Shown one piece after another: positions 1-9,223 of a DNA stretch of 38,169 nt. The notes under the pieces were generated by a model that saw nothing but the letters and a program-made list of their open reading frames with translations, was not told the DNA's origin and did no database searches. The stretch's first letter is position 1; each line of letters opens with the position of its first letter. This DNA is from Ignavibacteriaceae bacterium (GTDB taxonomy: Bacteria > Bacteroidota > Ignavibacteria > Ignavibacteriales > Ignavibacteriaceae), in contig JALNWB010000020.1 of the NCBI GenBank assembly GCA_023231105.1, positions 1 to 38,169 of the forward strand, given 5' to 3'. A program made the translations under genes and the position numbers.

Positions 1-1587
1 GCATCCGGCAACATCTTCAATCGTATTGAAAAAATCTTGCGGATACGGATGTTTATATTTCCAGCGATTGTAATATTCCGTCATCGCAGCATTGAACGTT
101 TCTACTCCTAAAACATCTTGCAGCATTACCAGTACAGCGCCAGGTTTCATGTATGCCATTACACCGTATTCCGCTGGAGGGATTGCATACGGATGTGATA
201 AAATTGATGCACCAATATTGGCTCGCGCTTCCATCAAATAAACGCGTTGTTCAAATTGTCGTTCATTGTTGTTCGGAATATTTAACCACGAATATTTTTT
301 TACAAATTCTTTATGAAACAAACCGTCGTTCCCCGACCAATCTTCAATACAATTTGAAGTGATGTATGTGGTAAAACCTTCATCCATAAACGGATGACTT
401 GTTTCGTTACTTCCAACCATCATCGGATACCATTCATGTCCGAGTTCATGCGCGATAACAATTTCCAATTCATTCGTTATAGGGTCACCTTCAGAGGCAA
501 AGATCATCATCGGATATTCCATTCCACTGACGGGACCGGAAACCACCGTAGCCTGCGGATATGAATATTTACCATACCTTGCGGAGTAAAATTCGATTGC
601 ATGTTTTGCCATCTTTGCGCCTTCATCCCAATTTGAAGCGTCACTCATAATCATCGGAATTGAAGCGCGATAGTCTTTGGCTTTGTAAAAAGCGTAGATG
701 TTAACATCGTCTTTTGTTTTTGTTCCGTCCCAAACAAAATCGGGAGAAGCAGCCCACGCAAAGTCGCGTATATTTTCCGCGGTGAAATGCCATGTGCGTT
801 TTTTCTCTTTAACGACATTAGTGGTGTCGCCGGATTCGACCGGTAAAATTATTTTTGAGACAGAATCTTTTGAAAGAGAATTAAATCGTTTTAATTGTTC
901 TGCACTTAGAATTTCGTCTGCGTTCTTAAGAGTTCCTGTTGAAGCGATTATATAATTTGCCGGCAGAGTTAATTTTGCATTCCAATTTCCATATTCAAGA
1001 TAAAACTCTGCAATGCCAAGGTATTGGGTTCTATCCCATCCGTGTTGATCATCGTAAACAGCAACTTGCGGATACCATTGGCAAATTCCAAAATCATTCC
1101 CCTCGCTTCCGGTGCGAAGTGAAGGGTTAAGAGGAATATCATAATTCCATTCAATAGCGATTTCAATTTTTGAATTTGGGAGAAGCGGTTGAGGCAATAC
1201 TGTTTCCATTAGTGTTTCATTAATTTGCGGAAGCACAGTTTTCCCATCAATTAAAATTTTTTCAATCTCAATTCCTTTTGTTTCTCCATACGCGCGTGAA
1301 TTTTGCGTATTGTTTTTTCTTGGTGAAGAATCTTTGCGGAAAATATTTTGATATAAATGCCACACAAGTGATTTCAACGTATCGGGAGAATTGTTTGAAT
1401 AGGTAATTATTCCTTTTCCGTTAAGAAGTTTTTTCTGCGGGATTAACTCGGCTTCAATGTTGTAATCAACTTGCTGCTGCCAAAATGTTGAAGCTGGTTT
1501 TCCATTGGAAAGTCGAGTTCCATCTTTAGAAAATGATTGAGAAGGGATAATCCATAAGAGGAAGATGAATAGGAGCGTTGATTTCAT
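1..1587 (-). CDS. Secreted M1-family zinc metallopeptidase (3' part outside window)
   Basis: Reading the minus strand from the ATG at 1587-1585 gives 529 residues without a stop up to the left edge, so the C-terminus is missing. The start is supported by an AAAGGTG ribosome binding site a few bases upstream and by a signal peptide (MKSTLLFIFLLWIIPSQS). The M1 zinc site is complete: HELGH at residues 380-384, then the third ligand Glu403 in MDEGF exactly 18 residues later. An exopeptidase-type GMEYPM segment lies about 30 residues before it, where GAMEN sits in classical M1 enzymes. The N-terminal 200 residues are the beta-rich domain typical of M1 aminopeptidases. The likely role is cleavage of peptides in the periplasm or outside the cell. 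The family is certain; substrate and full length are not visible. Confidence 0.93.
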   Translation of the reverse strand, partial: MKSTLLFIFLLWIIPSQSFSKDGTRLSNGKPASTFWQQQVDYNIEAELIPQKKLLNGKGIITYSNNSPDTLKSLVWHLYQNIFRKDSSPRKNNTQNSRAYGETKGIEIEKILIDGKTVLPQINETLMETVLPQPLLPNSKIEIAIEWNYDIPLNPSLRTGSEGNDFGICQWYPQVAVYDDQHGWDRTQYLGIAEFYLEYGNWNAKLTLPANYIIASTGTLKNADEILSAEQLKRFNSLSKDSVSKIILPVESGDTTNVVKEKKRTWHFTAENIRDFAWAASPDFVWDGTKTKDDVNIYAFYKAKDYRASIPMIMSDASNWDEGAKMAKHAIEFYSARYGKYSYPQATVVSGPVSGMEYPMMIFASEGDPITNELEIVIAHELGHEWYPMMVGSNETSHPFMDEGFTTYITSNCIEDWSGNDGLFHKEFVKKYSWLNIPNNNERQFEQRVYLMEARANIGASILSHPYAIPPAEYGVMAYMKPGAVLVMLQDVLGVETFNAAMTEYYNRWKYKHPYPQDFFNTIEDVAGC

Positions 1588-1624
1588 TGTTCACCTTTTA
1601 AATTTATCGTAAAGTTAAAATATT

Positions 1625-1659
1625 TAAAAACAGTAGGACAGAATATTATTCTGTCCTAC
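1625..1659 (-). terminator. Hairpin, probable terminator of the MFS gene
   Basis: A perfect 12-bp inverted repeat (arms GTAGGACAGAAT at 1633-1644 and ATTCTGTCCTAC at 1648-1659, loop of three bases) lies between the minus-strand MFS gene and the minus-strand M1 gene. Read on the minus strand the stem is followed by TGTTTTT, as in a rho-independent terminator. There is no T-run on the plus side. The stem is AT-mixed rather than GC-rich, so it could instead be a dispersed palindromic repeat. Confidence 0.6.
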
Positions 1660-1695
1660 GAATAGTAAAAAAAGTTTGGTGCAAAACATGTGTTA

Positions 1696-3009
1696 TTAAC
1701 TATTAACCACCGACTCATCATTCACTCTTTGCACCAGAAAAGCTGCGATAAGTAAAAATGCGCCACCCATAATAACTGCAGCTAAGCGATTGTTATCAAG
1801 GAGATGAAGCATTATCCAACCGAAACCAAGAGATGCGGCAATTTCAGGAAGTACAATAAAGAAATTGAAAATTCCCATATACACTCCCGTTTTTCCTTCG
1901 GGTAAATGTCCCGCTAAAATTGCATACGGCATCGATAAAATGCTTGCCCAAGCAATTCCGATTCCTGTCATTGAGAAAAGAAGTAAAAATTTATTATGAA
2001 TGATCGCGACTGATAATAAACCTAAAGCGCCAAGTGCTAAACAAATGCCGTGAGTAATTTTTCTTGAAGTTAACTCTGCAAGTTTTGGCAAAACAAAAGA
2101 AACCGCAAAAGTAATTATTGAATACATTGCGAAACAAAGTCCCGCCCATTCAATTCCTTCTTTATAAAGAGGAGAAAGTTCATCCGGAGCGCCAAAAACA
2201 TTTCTTGCAACTGCAACGGGGAAGTAAAGCCACATGCAGAAAAGTCCGAGCCATGTAAAAACTTGAACCCACGCAAGTTGACGCATGGTTTGCGGCATCT
2301 CTTTAATCGATTCAAAAATTTCTTTAGCGGATTTGAGCAAACCTTTCTTTTCTTTTTTCAATCGTTTAAAAGCTTCCAAATCATCGGGCGGATATTCTTT
2401 AGTTTTGAAGATCGTCCAAAGGACGGCAGCAATAAATGCAAACGCGCCCATATAAAATGAATATCGGACGGTTATCGGAATAGAACTTTTATCAGCTGCA
2501 TCCTGCACTAAATGAAAAACATTTGTGAGTAAATATGGGAGAGCCGAAGCAATTACAGCGCCGAGACCTATAAACAAACTCTGCATTGCAAATCCGCGTG
2601 TTCTTTGTTCTTCCGGCAGCATATCCGCAACGAAAGCGCGAAACGGTTCCATGCTGATGTTGATGGATGCATCAAGTATCCAAAGCAGTCCGGCAGCCAT
2701 CCAAAGCGTTGGGGAATTCGGCATCAAAATTAAAGCAATTGAACTAAGGATAGCGCCAACTAAAAAGTAAGGGCGGCGTCTTCCTAATCTTCCCCAGGTT
2801 CTGTCACTCATATTTCCGATAATTGGTTGGATGAGCAATCCCGTTAACGGAGCCGCAAGCCACAGCATCGGAATTTGATCCGGCTTTGCGCCGAGATATT
2901 CATAAATTGCGCTCATGTTTGCCATCTGCAAACCCCAGCCGAATTGAATTCCTAAAAACCCAAAACTCATGTTCCAAATTTGCCAAAAAGAGAGAGCCGG
3001 TTTTTTCAT
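1696..3009 (-). CDS. MFS transporter, sugar (SLC45/GPH-like) type
   Basis: A 437-residue integral membrane protein with about 12 hydrophobic segments and a charged central loop (about residues 220-250) dividing two six-helix halves. The loop between helices 2 and 3 carries DRTWGRLGRRRPYF, which resembles the D-R-x-GRRRP signature of the SLC45/sucrose and GPH-like sugar transporters. It is therefore probably a cation-linked sugar importer; the substrate cannot be read from the sequence. I use the ATG at 3009 because AAAGGA lies 8 bases before it and the protein then begins just ahead of the first helix. An in-frame ATG at 3093 would add 28 residues but has no ribosome binding site. The gene is transcribed away from pabBC and is followed by a hairpin. 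Confidence 0.88.
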   Translation of the reverse strand: MKKPALSFWQIWNMSFGFLGIQFGWGLQMANMSAIYEYLGAKPDQIPMLWLAAPLTGLLIQPIIGNMSDRTWGRLGRRRPYFLVGAILSSIALILMPNSPTLWMAAGLLWILDASINISMEPFRAFVADMLPEEQRTRGFAMQSLFIGLGAVIASALPYLLTNVFHLVQDAADKSSIPITVRYSFYMGAFAFIAAVLWTIFKTKEYPPDDLEAFKRLKKEKKGLLKSAKEIFESIKEMPQTMRQLAWVQVFTWLGLFCMWLYFPVAVARNVFGAPDELSPLYKEGIEWAGLCFAMYSIITFAVSFVLPKLAELTSRKITHGICLALGALGLLSVAIIHNKFLLLFSMTGIGIAWASILSMPYAILAGHLPEGKTGVYMGIFNFFIVLPEIAASLGFGWIMLHLLDNNRLAAVIMGGAFLLIAAFLVQRVNDESVVNS

Positions 3010-3127
3010 GTTAAATTCCTTTGCCGTTTGATAAAGAGAAAGTTTCTTTTGTAATTTGAGACAAAAATTAATTGATTTTTCTATACCGTGCAAGGGTAGG
3101 GTAAATAAAGCAGGTTGTTGAACAATA

Positions 3128-3172
3128 AGGCTGTAGGCTGTTAGGCTATAGACTGTTAGGATGAAGGTTGTT
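3128..3172. repeat. Three degenerate 15-bp tandem repeats
   Basis: Three consecutive 15-bp units (AGGCTGTAGGCTGTT, AGGCTATAGACTGTT, AGGATGAAGGTTGTT), each itself a 7+8 near-duplication of AGGCTGT/AGGCTGTT. They lie in the divergent gap between the MFS gene and pabBC. Similar 7-bp period tracts with different cores occur at 33386 and 37617. Confidence 0.75.
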
Positions 3173-3241
3173 TGTAAATCATTGTTGCGAGATTATTTTT
3201 TTTAAAAGTTGCGACTGTACTATTCCAATTACAAAAAAGTT

Positions 3242-5104
3242 ATGATAAAATTAGCAGATATATTAAACCGTGTTTCTTCTATGGCTTACTCCGCTTTCTT
3301 CTATTCTCCATTAAAGAGCGGTGATGAGGAATCTTATTACTTTTCTGAGCCGGAGGAAATTCACTTCATCAAAGATTTGGAAAAAGTTGGCGGTTTTTTA
3401 TCCCGTTTAGATGAGATCAACAAAAACAATTCTTTCGGTTATACTATCCTTCCTTATGAATTGGGATTTTTATTTGAGAGAAGATTAAGAAAATTATTAA
3501 CGCAAAAAGATGAAAGAGCAATTCTTGAGAACTCGTTAATTGTAACTTTTAATAAACGAAATGCTAATAGAATAAAAACAGCCGATATAGATTTTCGGGG
3601 GATGGAAGAGCAACATGTTGATGTCGGTAATTTTAAGTTGAATGAATCTAAAAATTCTTTTACCAACAAAGTTGAACATATAAAAAACCTAATTGCCGAA
3701 GGAGAAACGTATCAAGTTAATTTAACTGCAGCGGCTTCATTTCAATTTAAGGGAAGTGTTGAAAAGTTGTTTTACAATTTATTATTGAAGCAGTCGGCTG
3801 AATATTCAGCGTTCATTAATCTTCCTAATAAAAATATTCTTTCGCTTTCACCGGAGTTGTTTTTTAAACTTGAAGGGAATAAAGTTACTGCTAAACCGAT
3901 GAAGGGAACCGCAAACCGTGGGAAAAATATTCAAGAAGATTTGAGAAAGGAGGAGGAATTATTTCTCAGTGAAAAAAATCGGGCTGAAAATTTGATGATC
4001 GTTGACCTGCTGCGAAATGATCTTGGGAAAATCAGCAAGCAAAATAGTGTCTCAGTTAAAAAGCTTTTTGAAATTGAAAAGTATGAATCCCTTTTTCAAA
4101 TGATTTCAATTATAAAAAGTACTTTGAAGAATCATACAAAAATTTCTGATTTGATAAAAAGCATTTTTCCATGCGGTTCTATTACCGGCGCTCCGAAAAT
4201 TAGAACGATGGAAATTATCCACCGGTTGGAAAAAATTCCACGCGGAATTTATACCGGCTCAATCGGATTGTTACTTCCCGAAAAAAGTATTTTTAATATC
4301 GCAATAAGAACTGTAGAACTTAACAAAACAAACAAAATTGGAAATATTGGTCTTGGCGCCGGGATTACTTGGTGCAGCAACGCAAATGAAGAGTATAACG
4401 AAGTCTTATCAAAAGGTGCTTTTCTAACTCAGCCTGTGAGTGAATTTGAAATATTTACCTCGCTCATTTTTGAAAAAGGGAAACCTTTTTTGCTGAAACA
4501 GCATCTACACCGACTTAAAAGTTCAGCAGAATATTTTTTGTTTTATTTTGATACCAAAAAAGTGCAAAAAGAATTAACTAAATGTTACGACTCTTTGCGT
4601 GAAAAGAAATATTACAAAATAAAAGTATCCGTAAATAAATTTGGTAAACTAACCATTACAAAAACCGAACTAAAAAATAATTCGCAGCAATGGATGGAGA
4701 ACGCAAGAGTCATTATTTCAGACACAAAAATAGATTCTCGTAATTCGTTTCAGTATTTTAAGACAACCAATAGAGAGCTTTATACCACAGAACTTCAAAA
4801 ATATAAAGTAGCTGGATTTGATGAAGTTTTGTTTCTAAATGAACAAAACAACCTGACTGAAGGCACAACTACAAATATTTTTATCTTCCACAATGGTAAA
4901 TGGAAAACTCCTCCAATTTCTTCCGGAATATTAAACGGTGTTTATAGAAATTATTTCATTAAAAAACATGAAGTATCGGAAGAGGAAATATCAATATCTG
5001 ATTTGAAACACTCCGAAAAAATAATTTTGACTAATGCTGTCCGGAAAGAAATATCAGTTAAAGAAATCGTTTTTAAGGGAAAGACAATATTTCGCCGTAA
5101 ATGA
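3242..5104 (+). CDS. pabBC: Aminodeoxychorismate synthase component I / lyase fusion (PabB-PabC)
   Basis: This fusion makes 4-aminobenzoate for folate from chorismate. Residues of about 1-410 are the chorismate-binding PabB part, with the PMKGTANRG segment (the PIKGT Lys typical of PabB rather than TrpE) and GSITGAPKIRTMEII. Residues of about 420-620 are a class IV aminotransferase-fold lyase (PabC), with Lys507 in FKTTNR as expected pyridoxal-phosphate lysine and the conserved LTEGTTTNIF loop. The two enzymes are separate genes in many bacteria but fused in many Bacteroidota-related genomes. No glutaminase (PabA) is nearby. The ATG at 3242 is taken as start; an in-frame TTG at 3209 would add 11 residues, and neither has a good ribosome binding site. 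Confidence 0.93.
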   Translation: MIKLADILNRVSSMAYSAFFYSPLKSGDEESYYFSEPEEIHFIKDLEKVGGFLSRLDEINKNNSFGYTILPYELGFLFERRLRKLLTQKDERAILENSLIVTFNKRNANRIKTADIDFRGMEEQHVDVGNFKLNESKNSFTNKVEHIKNLIAEGETYQVNLTAAASFQFKGSVEKLFYNLLLKQSAEYSAFINLPNKNILSLSPELFFKLEGNKVTAKPMKGTANRGKNIQEDLRKEEELFLSEKNRAENLMIVDLLRNDLGKISKQNSVSVKKLFEIEKYESLFQMISIIKSTLKNHTKISDLIKSIFPCGSITGAPKIRTMEIIHRLEKIPRGIYTGSIGLLLPEKSIFNIAIRTVELNKTNKIGNIGLGAGITWCSNANEEYNEVLSKGAFLTQPVSEFEIFTSLIFEKGKPFLLKQHLHRLKSSAEYFLFYFDTKKVQKELTKCYDSLREKKYYKIKVSVNKFGKLTITKTELKNNSQQWMENARVIISDTKIDSRNSFQYFKTTNRELYTTELQKYKVAGFDEVLFLNEQNNLTEGTTTNIFIFHNGKWKTPPISSGILNGVYRNYFIKKHEVSEEEISISDLKHSEKIILTNAVRKEISVKEIVFKGKTIFRRK

Positions 5105-5161
5105 AGAAAGAAAAGTAAAATATTTTTTCTATCTTTAAAGAAAGAAAGACAAAATCTCTTA

Positions 5162-6208
5162 ATGACAGAGCAATCGAAACATATTATTTCAAGGAAAAAA
5201 GAGCATCTTGAGTTATGCAAAACGGATGCGGTTCAATTCAAGGAAAAAACTTCCGGTTTTGAAAAGTACGATTTTCTTCATTCCGCTATTACCGAAGCGC
5301 AAATTGATAAAATAGATTTATCAAAAAAGTTTTTCGGTAAAAAAGTTACCTATCCATTTCTAATTTCCTGCATGACGGGTGGAACTACCGAAGGAGAAAA
5401 TATTAATCTTCAATTAGCGGAAGTTGCTGCCGATTTGAATATCCCTTTGGGTTTGGGGAGTTTGCGTTTTGCATTGGAAACAAATGACTATGATGAACAT
5501 TTTAAACAAATCCGCAAAGCTGCCAAAGCTGTTCCGCTGCTTGGTAATATTGGTGGAGCGCAGATTATTAAGATGAAATCTTTTAAGACGTTGTTTCATC
5601 TTCTTGATAAAGTTGAGTCGGATGTTTTGGTTGTTCATCTAAATCCGTTGCAGGAACTTTTGCAGAAGAATGGAGAACCGAATTTTTATGGAATTAAAAA
5701 GTCACTGGAAAAGTTGGTTAAACAATCTTCGATGCCAATAATTGTTAAGGAAGTTGGTTCGGGAATTTCTAAAAAGTCAGCGCAAGTTTTATTGGATTTA
5801 GGAATTGCCGGAATTGATATTGCCGGCGCCGGTGGAACAAGTTGGGCTGGCGTTGAAATCCTTCGAAATAAACAATCAACCGAAAATCCTTTTTGGGATT
5901 GGGGATTGCCCACAAGCTATTGCATTAAAACTGTTGCCGAATTAAAAAAGAAAAATAAATTTATGTTAATCGGTTCCGGTGGTATTAATTCTTCGTTTGA
6001 TGCTGCCAAAGCTTTAGCGCTTGGAGCAGATTTTACCGCTTCTGCCAGAATAATTCTTCAAACGTTAATAAAGGATCAACAAGCAGGCGTTATCACACTT
6101 ATTAAAGACTGGTTTGAAGATGTTAAGCAGATAATGTTCCTAACCGATTCACAGAATTTGCGTAGTTTTGGGAAAGAAAAATTAATCTTAAAGAAGGACT
6201 GCTATTGA
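5162..6208 (+). CDS. fni: Type 2 isopentenyl-diphosphate delta-isomerase
   Basis: A 348-residue FMN/NADPH-type isomerase interconverting isopentenyl and dimethylallyl diphosphate. Visible family marks are the N-terminal SRKKEHLEL, the CMTGGT loop, GNIGGAQI, the HLNPLQE metal/substrate segment, GAGGTSWAGVE and IGSGGINS near the C-terminus, all in the order expected for a TIM-barrel IDI-2. The usual GSQR segment reads GSLR here. It overlaps the next gene by 4 bases and opens a run of translationally coupled genes (prenyl synthase, HPr, enzyme I, isomerase). It supplies the allylic starter used by the adjacent prenyl synthase. Confidence 0.95.
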   Translation: MTEQSKHIISRKKEHLELCKTDAVQFKEKTSGFEKYDFLHSAITEAQIDKIDLSKKFFGKKVTYPFLISCMTGGTTEGENINLQLAEVAADLNIPLGLGSLRFALETNDYDEHFKQIRKAAKAVPLLGNIGGAQIIKMKSFKTLFHLLDKVESDVLVVHLNPLQELLQKNGEPNFYGIKKSLEKLVKQSSMPIIVKEVGSGISKKSAQVLLDLGIAGIDIAGAGGTSWAGVEILRNKQSTENPFWDWGLPTSYCIKTVAELKKKNKFMLIGSGGINSSFDAAKALALGADFTASARIILQTLIKDQQAGVITLIKDWFEDVKQIMFLTDSQNLRSFGKEKLILKKDCY

Positions 6209-7194
6209 TTTCCGAAAAAGATTTTCATTCTTTAATAGAAAAAGAAAGAAAAACTATTGATGCAAAACTGAAAAAAGTTTTAGCGAAAAGAAAACCCCGT
6301 TCTTTATATGAACCATCAGATTATATTTTAGCCGATCAAGGGAAAAGACTGCGTCCGCTACTTGTTTTATTTTCTGCAAAAGCAGCCGGTGGAACATATG
6401 AACTGGCTTACAACGCTGCTTTAGCGGTTGAAATGCTGCACAACTTTACGCTTGTGCATGATGACATTATGGATAATGCCGACAAACGCCGGAATAAATT
6501 AACCGTTCATATTAAATATGATGTGAATACCGCGATACTTGCCGGCGATGGATTGCTTGCTGTTGCATATGAATATCTTTTAAAAGATTTAATTGTTCCG
6601 GGAAATGAAGTTGTAAAATATTTCACCAAGGGATTAGTTGAAGTTTGTGAAGGACAAAGTTTAGATAAAGAATTTGAGTTGAAAAAATCCGTTTCAATAA
6701 GTGAATATAAAATCATGATCACAAAAAAAACCGCTGCAATGGCTGAGATGTGCTGTGCAATTGGCGCACAGATAGGTGGCGGTTCAACTAATGAAATAAA
6801 AGCTCTTTCGCTTTATGGTAGAAATCTCGGCATCGCTTTTCAAATTCAAGATGATCTTCTTGATATTGTTGGCGATGAAAATGCTTTCGGCAAGAAGATC
6901 GGCGGAGATTTAATTGAAGGGAAGAAAACATTCCTTTTTCTAAAAGCATTGGAAAAAGCAAAAGGGAAAGAAAAAGTATCACTTGAAAAAATTATTGTGA
7001 ATAAAGGTATTCAACCCGATGAAGTTGATGATTATAAAAAACTATATCAGAAACTCGGCGTTTTGGAAGACGCACAAAAAGAAATTGTTAAATACACGCG
7101 CAAAGCGCTTCAACAAATAATTTATATAAAAAATGAAAGCGACAAACAACTTTTCACATTTCTTGCTCACTCACTTATTAAGAGAACAAAATAA
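6205..7194 (+). CDS. Short-chain polyprenyl diphosphate synthase, probably GGPP synthase
   Basis: A 329-residue trans-prenyltransferase. The first aspartate motif is DDIMD (residues 86-90) and the second DDLLD (216-220), with the GKRLRP substrate segment at 46-51. The residue five before the first motif is Phe81. In characterised GGPP synthases of the archaeal type an aromatic residue there limits the chain to about C20, whereas long-chain quinone synthases usually have a small residue; the first motif also lacks the two-residue insertion of bacterial FPP synthases. C15-C20 product is therefore an inference. The start is TTG at 6205 overlapping the stop of fni, supported by AAGAAGGA upstream. 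Confidence 0.88.
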   Translation: MISEKDFHSLIEKERKTIDAKLKKVLAKRKPRSLYEPSDYILADQGKRLRPLLVLFSAKAAGGTYELAYNAALAVEMLHNFTLVHDDIMDNADKRRNKLTVHIKYDVNTAILAGDGLLAVAYEYLLKDLIVPGNEVVKYFTKGLVEVCEGQSLDKEFELKKSVSISEYKIMITKKTAAMAEMCCAIGAQIGGGSTNEIKALSLYGRNLGIAFQIQDDLLDIVGDENAFGKKIGGDLIEGKKTFLFLKALEKAKGKEKVSLEKIIVNKGIQPDEVDDYKKLYQKLGVLEDAQKEIVKYTRKALQQIIYIKNESDKQLFTFLAHSLIKRTK

Positions 7195-7460
7195 TGATTG
7201 AAACTACGGTTAAAATAATTAACAAAGCCGGACTTCATACTCGTCCCGCAGCAACAATAGTTAAAATTGCTTCAAAGTATAAATCGGAATTTTTTATTTC
7301 GAAAGACGGACTGCACATTAACGGCAAAAGTATTATTGGTGTGATGACTTTAGCCGCAGAAATGGGGAGCGAACTTCATTTATCCTTTGAAGGTGAAGAT
7401 GAACAACAAATGAATGACGAAATTTGCGGATACATTCAAGGAGGTTTTGACGAACTATGA
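7194..7460 (+). CDS. ptsH: HPr phosphocarrier protein
   Basis: An 88-residue HPr. His15 in AGLHTRPAA is the phosphate acceptor from enzyme I and Ser46 in GKSIIGVM is the regulatory serine phosphorylated by HPr kinase in organisms that have one. The gene starts one base from the end of the prenyl synthase stop and overlaps ptsI by 4 bases, so translation is probably coupled. No EIIA, EIIB or EIIC gene lies in the window, so whether it serves sugar uptake or only regulation is not visible here. Confidence 0.95.
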   Translation: MIETTVKIINKAGLHTRPAATIVKIASKYKSEFFISKDGLHINGKSIIGVMTLAAEMGSELHLSFEGEDEQQMNDEICGYIQGGFDEL

Positions 7461-9223
7461 AAGGATTAAAAGAAATATTAAAACACTCCGATAATTATCT
7501 TACCGGTATTGCTGCGGCTCCCGGACTTACTATCGGGAAAGCTTATGTATTCGCAAAAGAAGTTTTGCAAATCAATCATAACGAAATAACGGAAATTGAT
7601 GAAGCGATTTCTCTCTTCCATGAAGCTCTGGAAAAATCTCAGCAAGAATTACGAAAAATTTTCGGTTTTGCAAAAGAAAAAATGGGTGAAGTACGTGCGT
7701 CGATTTTTGAAGCTCACCTGATGATTTTGGATGACCCTGTCTTGATCGGGAATATTACGGAACGAATAAAACAAGAAAAAAAATTCCCGGAGTTTATAGT
7801 TGATGATGAGATTTCGAAGTATCAGCAGTTAATGTTTGGCGCATCCGAACATTATATGAAGGAGCGTGCGCTTGATATTGAAGATATTAAAAACCGAATA
7901 ATCAGAAATCTACAAAAGAAAAGATGGCAGTCAAAAATACCTTTAGAAGCGATTGTTGTAAGCGGAAATTTAACTCCGGCGGATACTATTCTTTTTACAA
8001 AATCTTCCGCGGTCGGATACGTAACAGATCATGGCGGATTAACTTCCCATGCGGCGATAATTGCACGCTCGTTAAATCTTCCGGCTGTTGTTGGTACGCA
8101 TAATGCAAGTGAAAAAATTAAAGATGGTGATCTACTGATAATAGATGGATTTCATGGAATTATTTTTATTAATCCCGATGAACATCAAATAAAATATTTT
8201 TCCGAAAAAATAAAACATCTTTTTGAGATCAACCAGGAATTGCAGGGATTAAAGGATAAGCCTGCTGAAACTCTTGACGGGAGAAAAATAAATCTTTTAG
8301 CTAATGTTGATGTTAGCGGTGAAATTGATGTTGTAATTACAAATGGGGCAAAAGGTATCGGTCTATTCCGTACCGAACAAATAATTGAAGAGATCGGTGA
8401 ATTCCCGGATGAAGAAGAACAGGTAAAAATTTATTCAAAACTTGCCGACAGAATATATCCTGAAAGTATTACCATCCGCGCCTTTGATATTGGTGGCGAT
8501 AAAGTAAGACAATTTGATTTACAGGAAGCCAATCCGTTTTTAGGTTTACGCGGTGTCCGGCTTCTATTGGAAAACGAAAATCTCTTTAAAGTTCAAATAA
8601 GAGCGGTGTTAAGAGCCAGCATCCATAAAAATGTTAATTTCATGATCCCGATGGTTTCCACGTTACAGGAAATTAAAAAAACAAAATTGTTAATTGATGA
8701 ATGCAAGACAGAACTTCATCATGGAAAAATTCCTTTTGATAACCACATGAAGATTGGAATAATGATTGAGGTTCCATCGGCAGCGGTTATGTCGCGAGAT
8801 TATGCGGCGGAAGTTGATTTCCTCAGCATCGGAACAAATGATCTTATCCAATATTTAATGGCGGTTGATAGAGGGAATGATTACGTCTCCGGTCTTTATC
8901 AGGAGTTTCATCCTTCGGTAGTTAGAACGTTATCGCATATTGTTCTTGAAGGGAAAAAATCGAAAGTTATGATTAGTATTTGCGGTGAAATGGCTGCCGA
9001 TACACTTGCTGTTCCACTGCTTGTAGGACTTGGTTTGGATAGCTTAAGCGTTTCGCCTTCAGCGATTCCTTCGGTCAAAAGAACAATCCGCGCGCTTGAT
9101 TATTCCAAAGCAAAAAAATTAGCGGAAGAATGCCTCAATCTTTCGTCAGAAGAAGAAATTATAAAAATAATCGAAAAATTCTTTAAAGATAATCTTATTC
9201 AACGTACAAGGAACATTTTATGA
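7457..9223 (+). CDS. ptsI: Phosphoenolpyruvate-protein phosphotransferase (PTS enzyme I)
   Basis: A full-length 588-residue enzyme I that moves phosphate from PEP to HPr. The order is normal: N-terminal TGIAAAPGLTIGKA, helical HPr-binding region, the phosphohistidine loop GGLTSHAAI with His198, GIGLFRTE, then the PEP-binding TIM barrel ending with the SICGEMA cysteine and the SVSPSAIPSVKR segment. Conserved catalytic segments are intact, so it should be active. It sits directly behind ptsH with a 4-base overlap and overlaps the following sugar-phosphate isomerase by 4 bases. Confidence 0.96.
   Translation: MKGLKEILKHSDNYLTGIAAAPGLTIGKAYVFAKEVLQINHNEITEIDEAISLFHEALEKSQQELRKIFGFAKEKMGEVRASIFEAHLMILDDPVLIGNITERIKQEKKFPEFIVDDEISKYQQLMFGASEHYMKERALDIEDIKNRIIRNLQKKRWQSKIPLEAIVVSGNLTPADTILFTKSSAVGYVTDHGGLTSHAAIIARSLNLPAVVGTHNASEKIKDGDLLIIDGFHGIIFINPDEHQIKYFSEKIKHLFEINQELQGLKDKPAETLDGRKINLLANVDVSGEIDVVITNGAKGIGLFRTEQIIEEIGEFPDEEEQVKIYSKLADRIYPESITIRAFDIGGDKVRQFDLQEANPFLGLRGVRLLLENENLFKVQIRAVLRASIHKNVNFMIPMVSTLQEIKKTKLLIDECKTELHHGKIPFDNHMKIGIMIEVPSAAVMSRDYAAEVDFLSIGTNDLIQYLMAVDRGNDYVSGLYQEFHPSVVRTLSHIVLEGKKSKVMISICGEMAADTLAVPLLVGLGLDSLSVSPSAIPSVKRTIRALDYSKAKKLAEECLNLSSEEEIIKIIEKFFKDNLIQRTRNIL

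Noticed and set aside
3010..3093. Longer MFS start at 3093
   Set aside because: No ribosome binding site; the ATG at 3009 has AAAGGA and begins next to the first membrane helix.
4951..5220. 89-codon minus-strand frame over pabBC/fni
   Set aside because: Shadow of two real plus-strand genes, low-complexity Phe/Ser/Leu composition typical of antisense AT-rich DNA.
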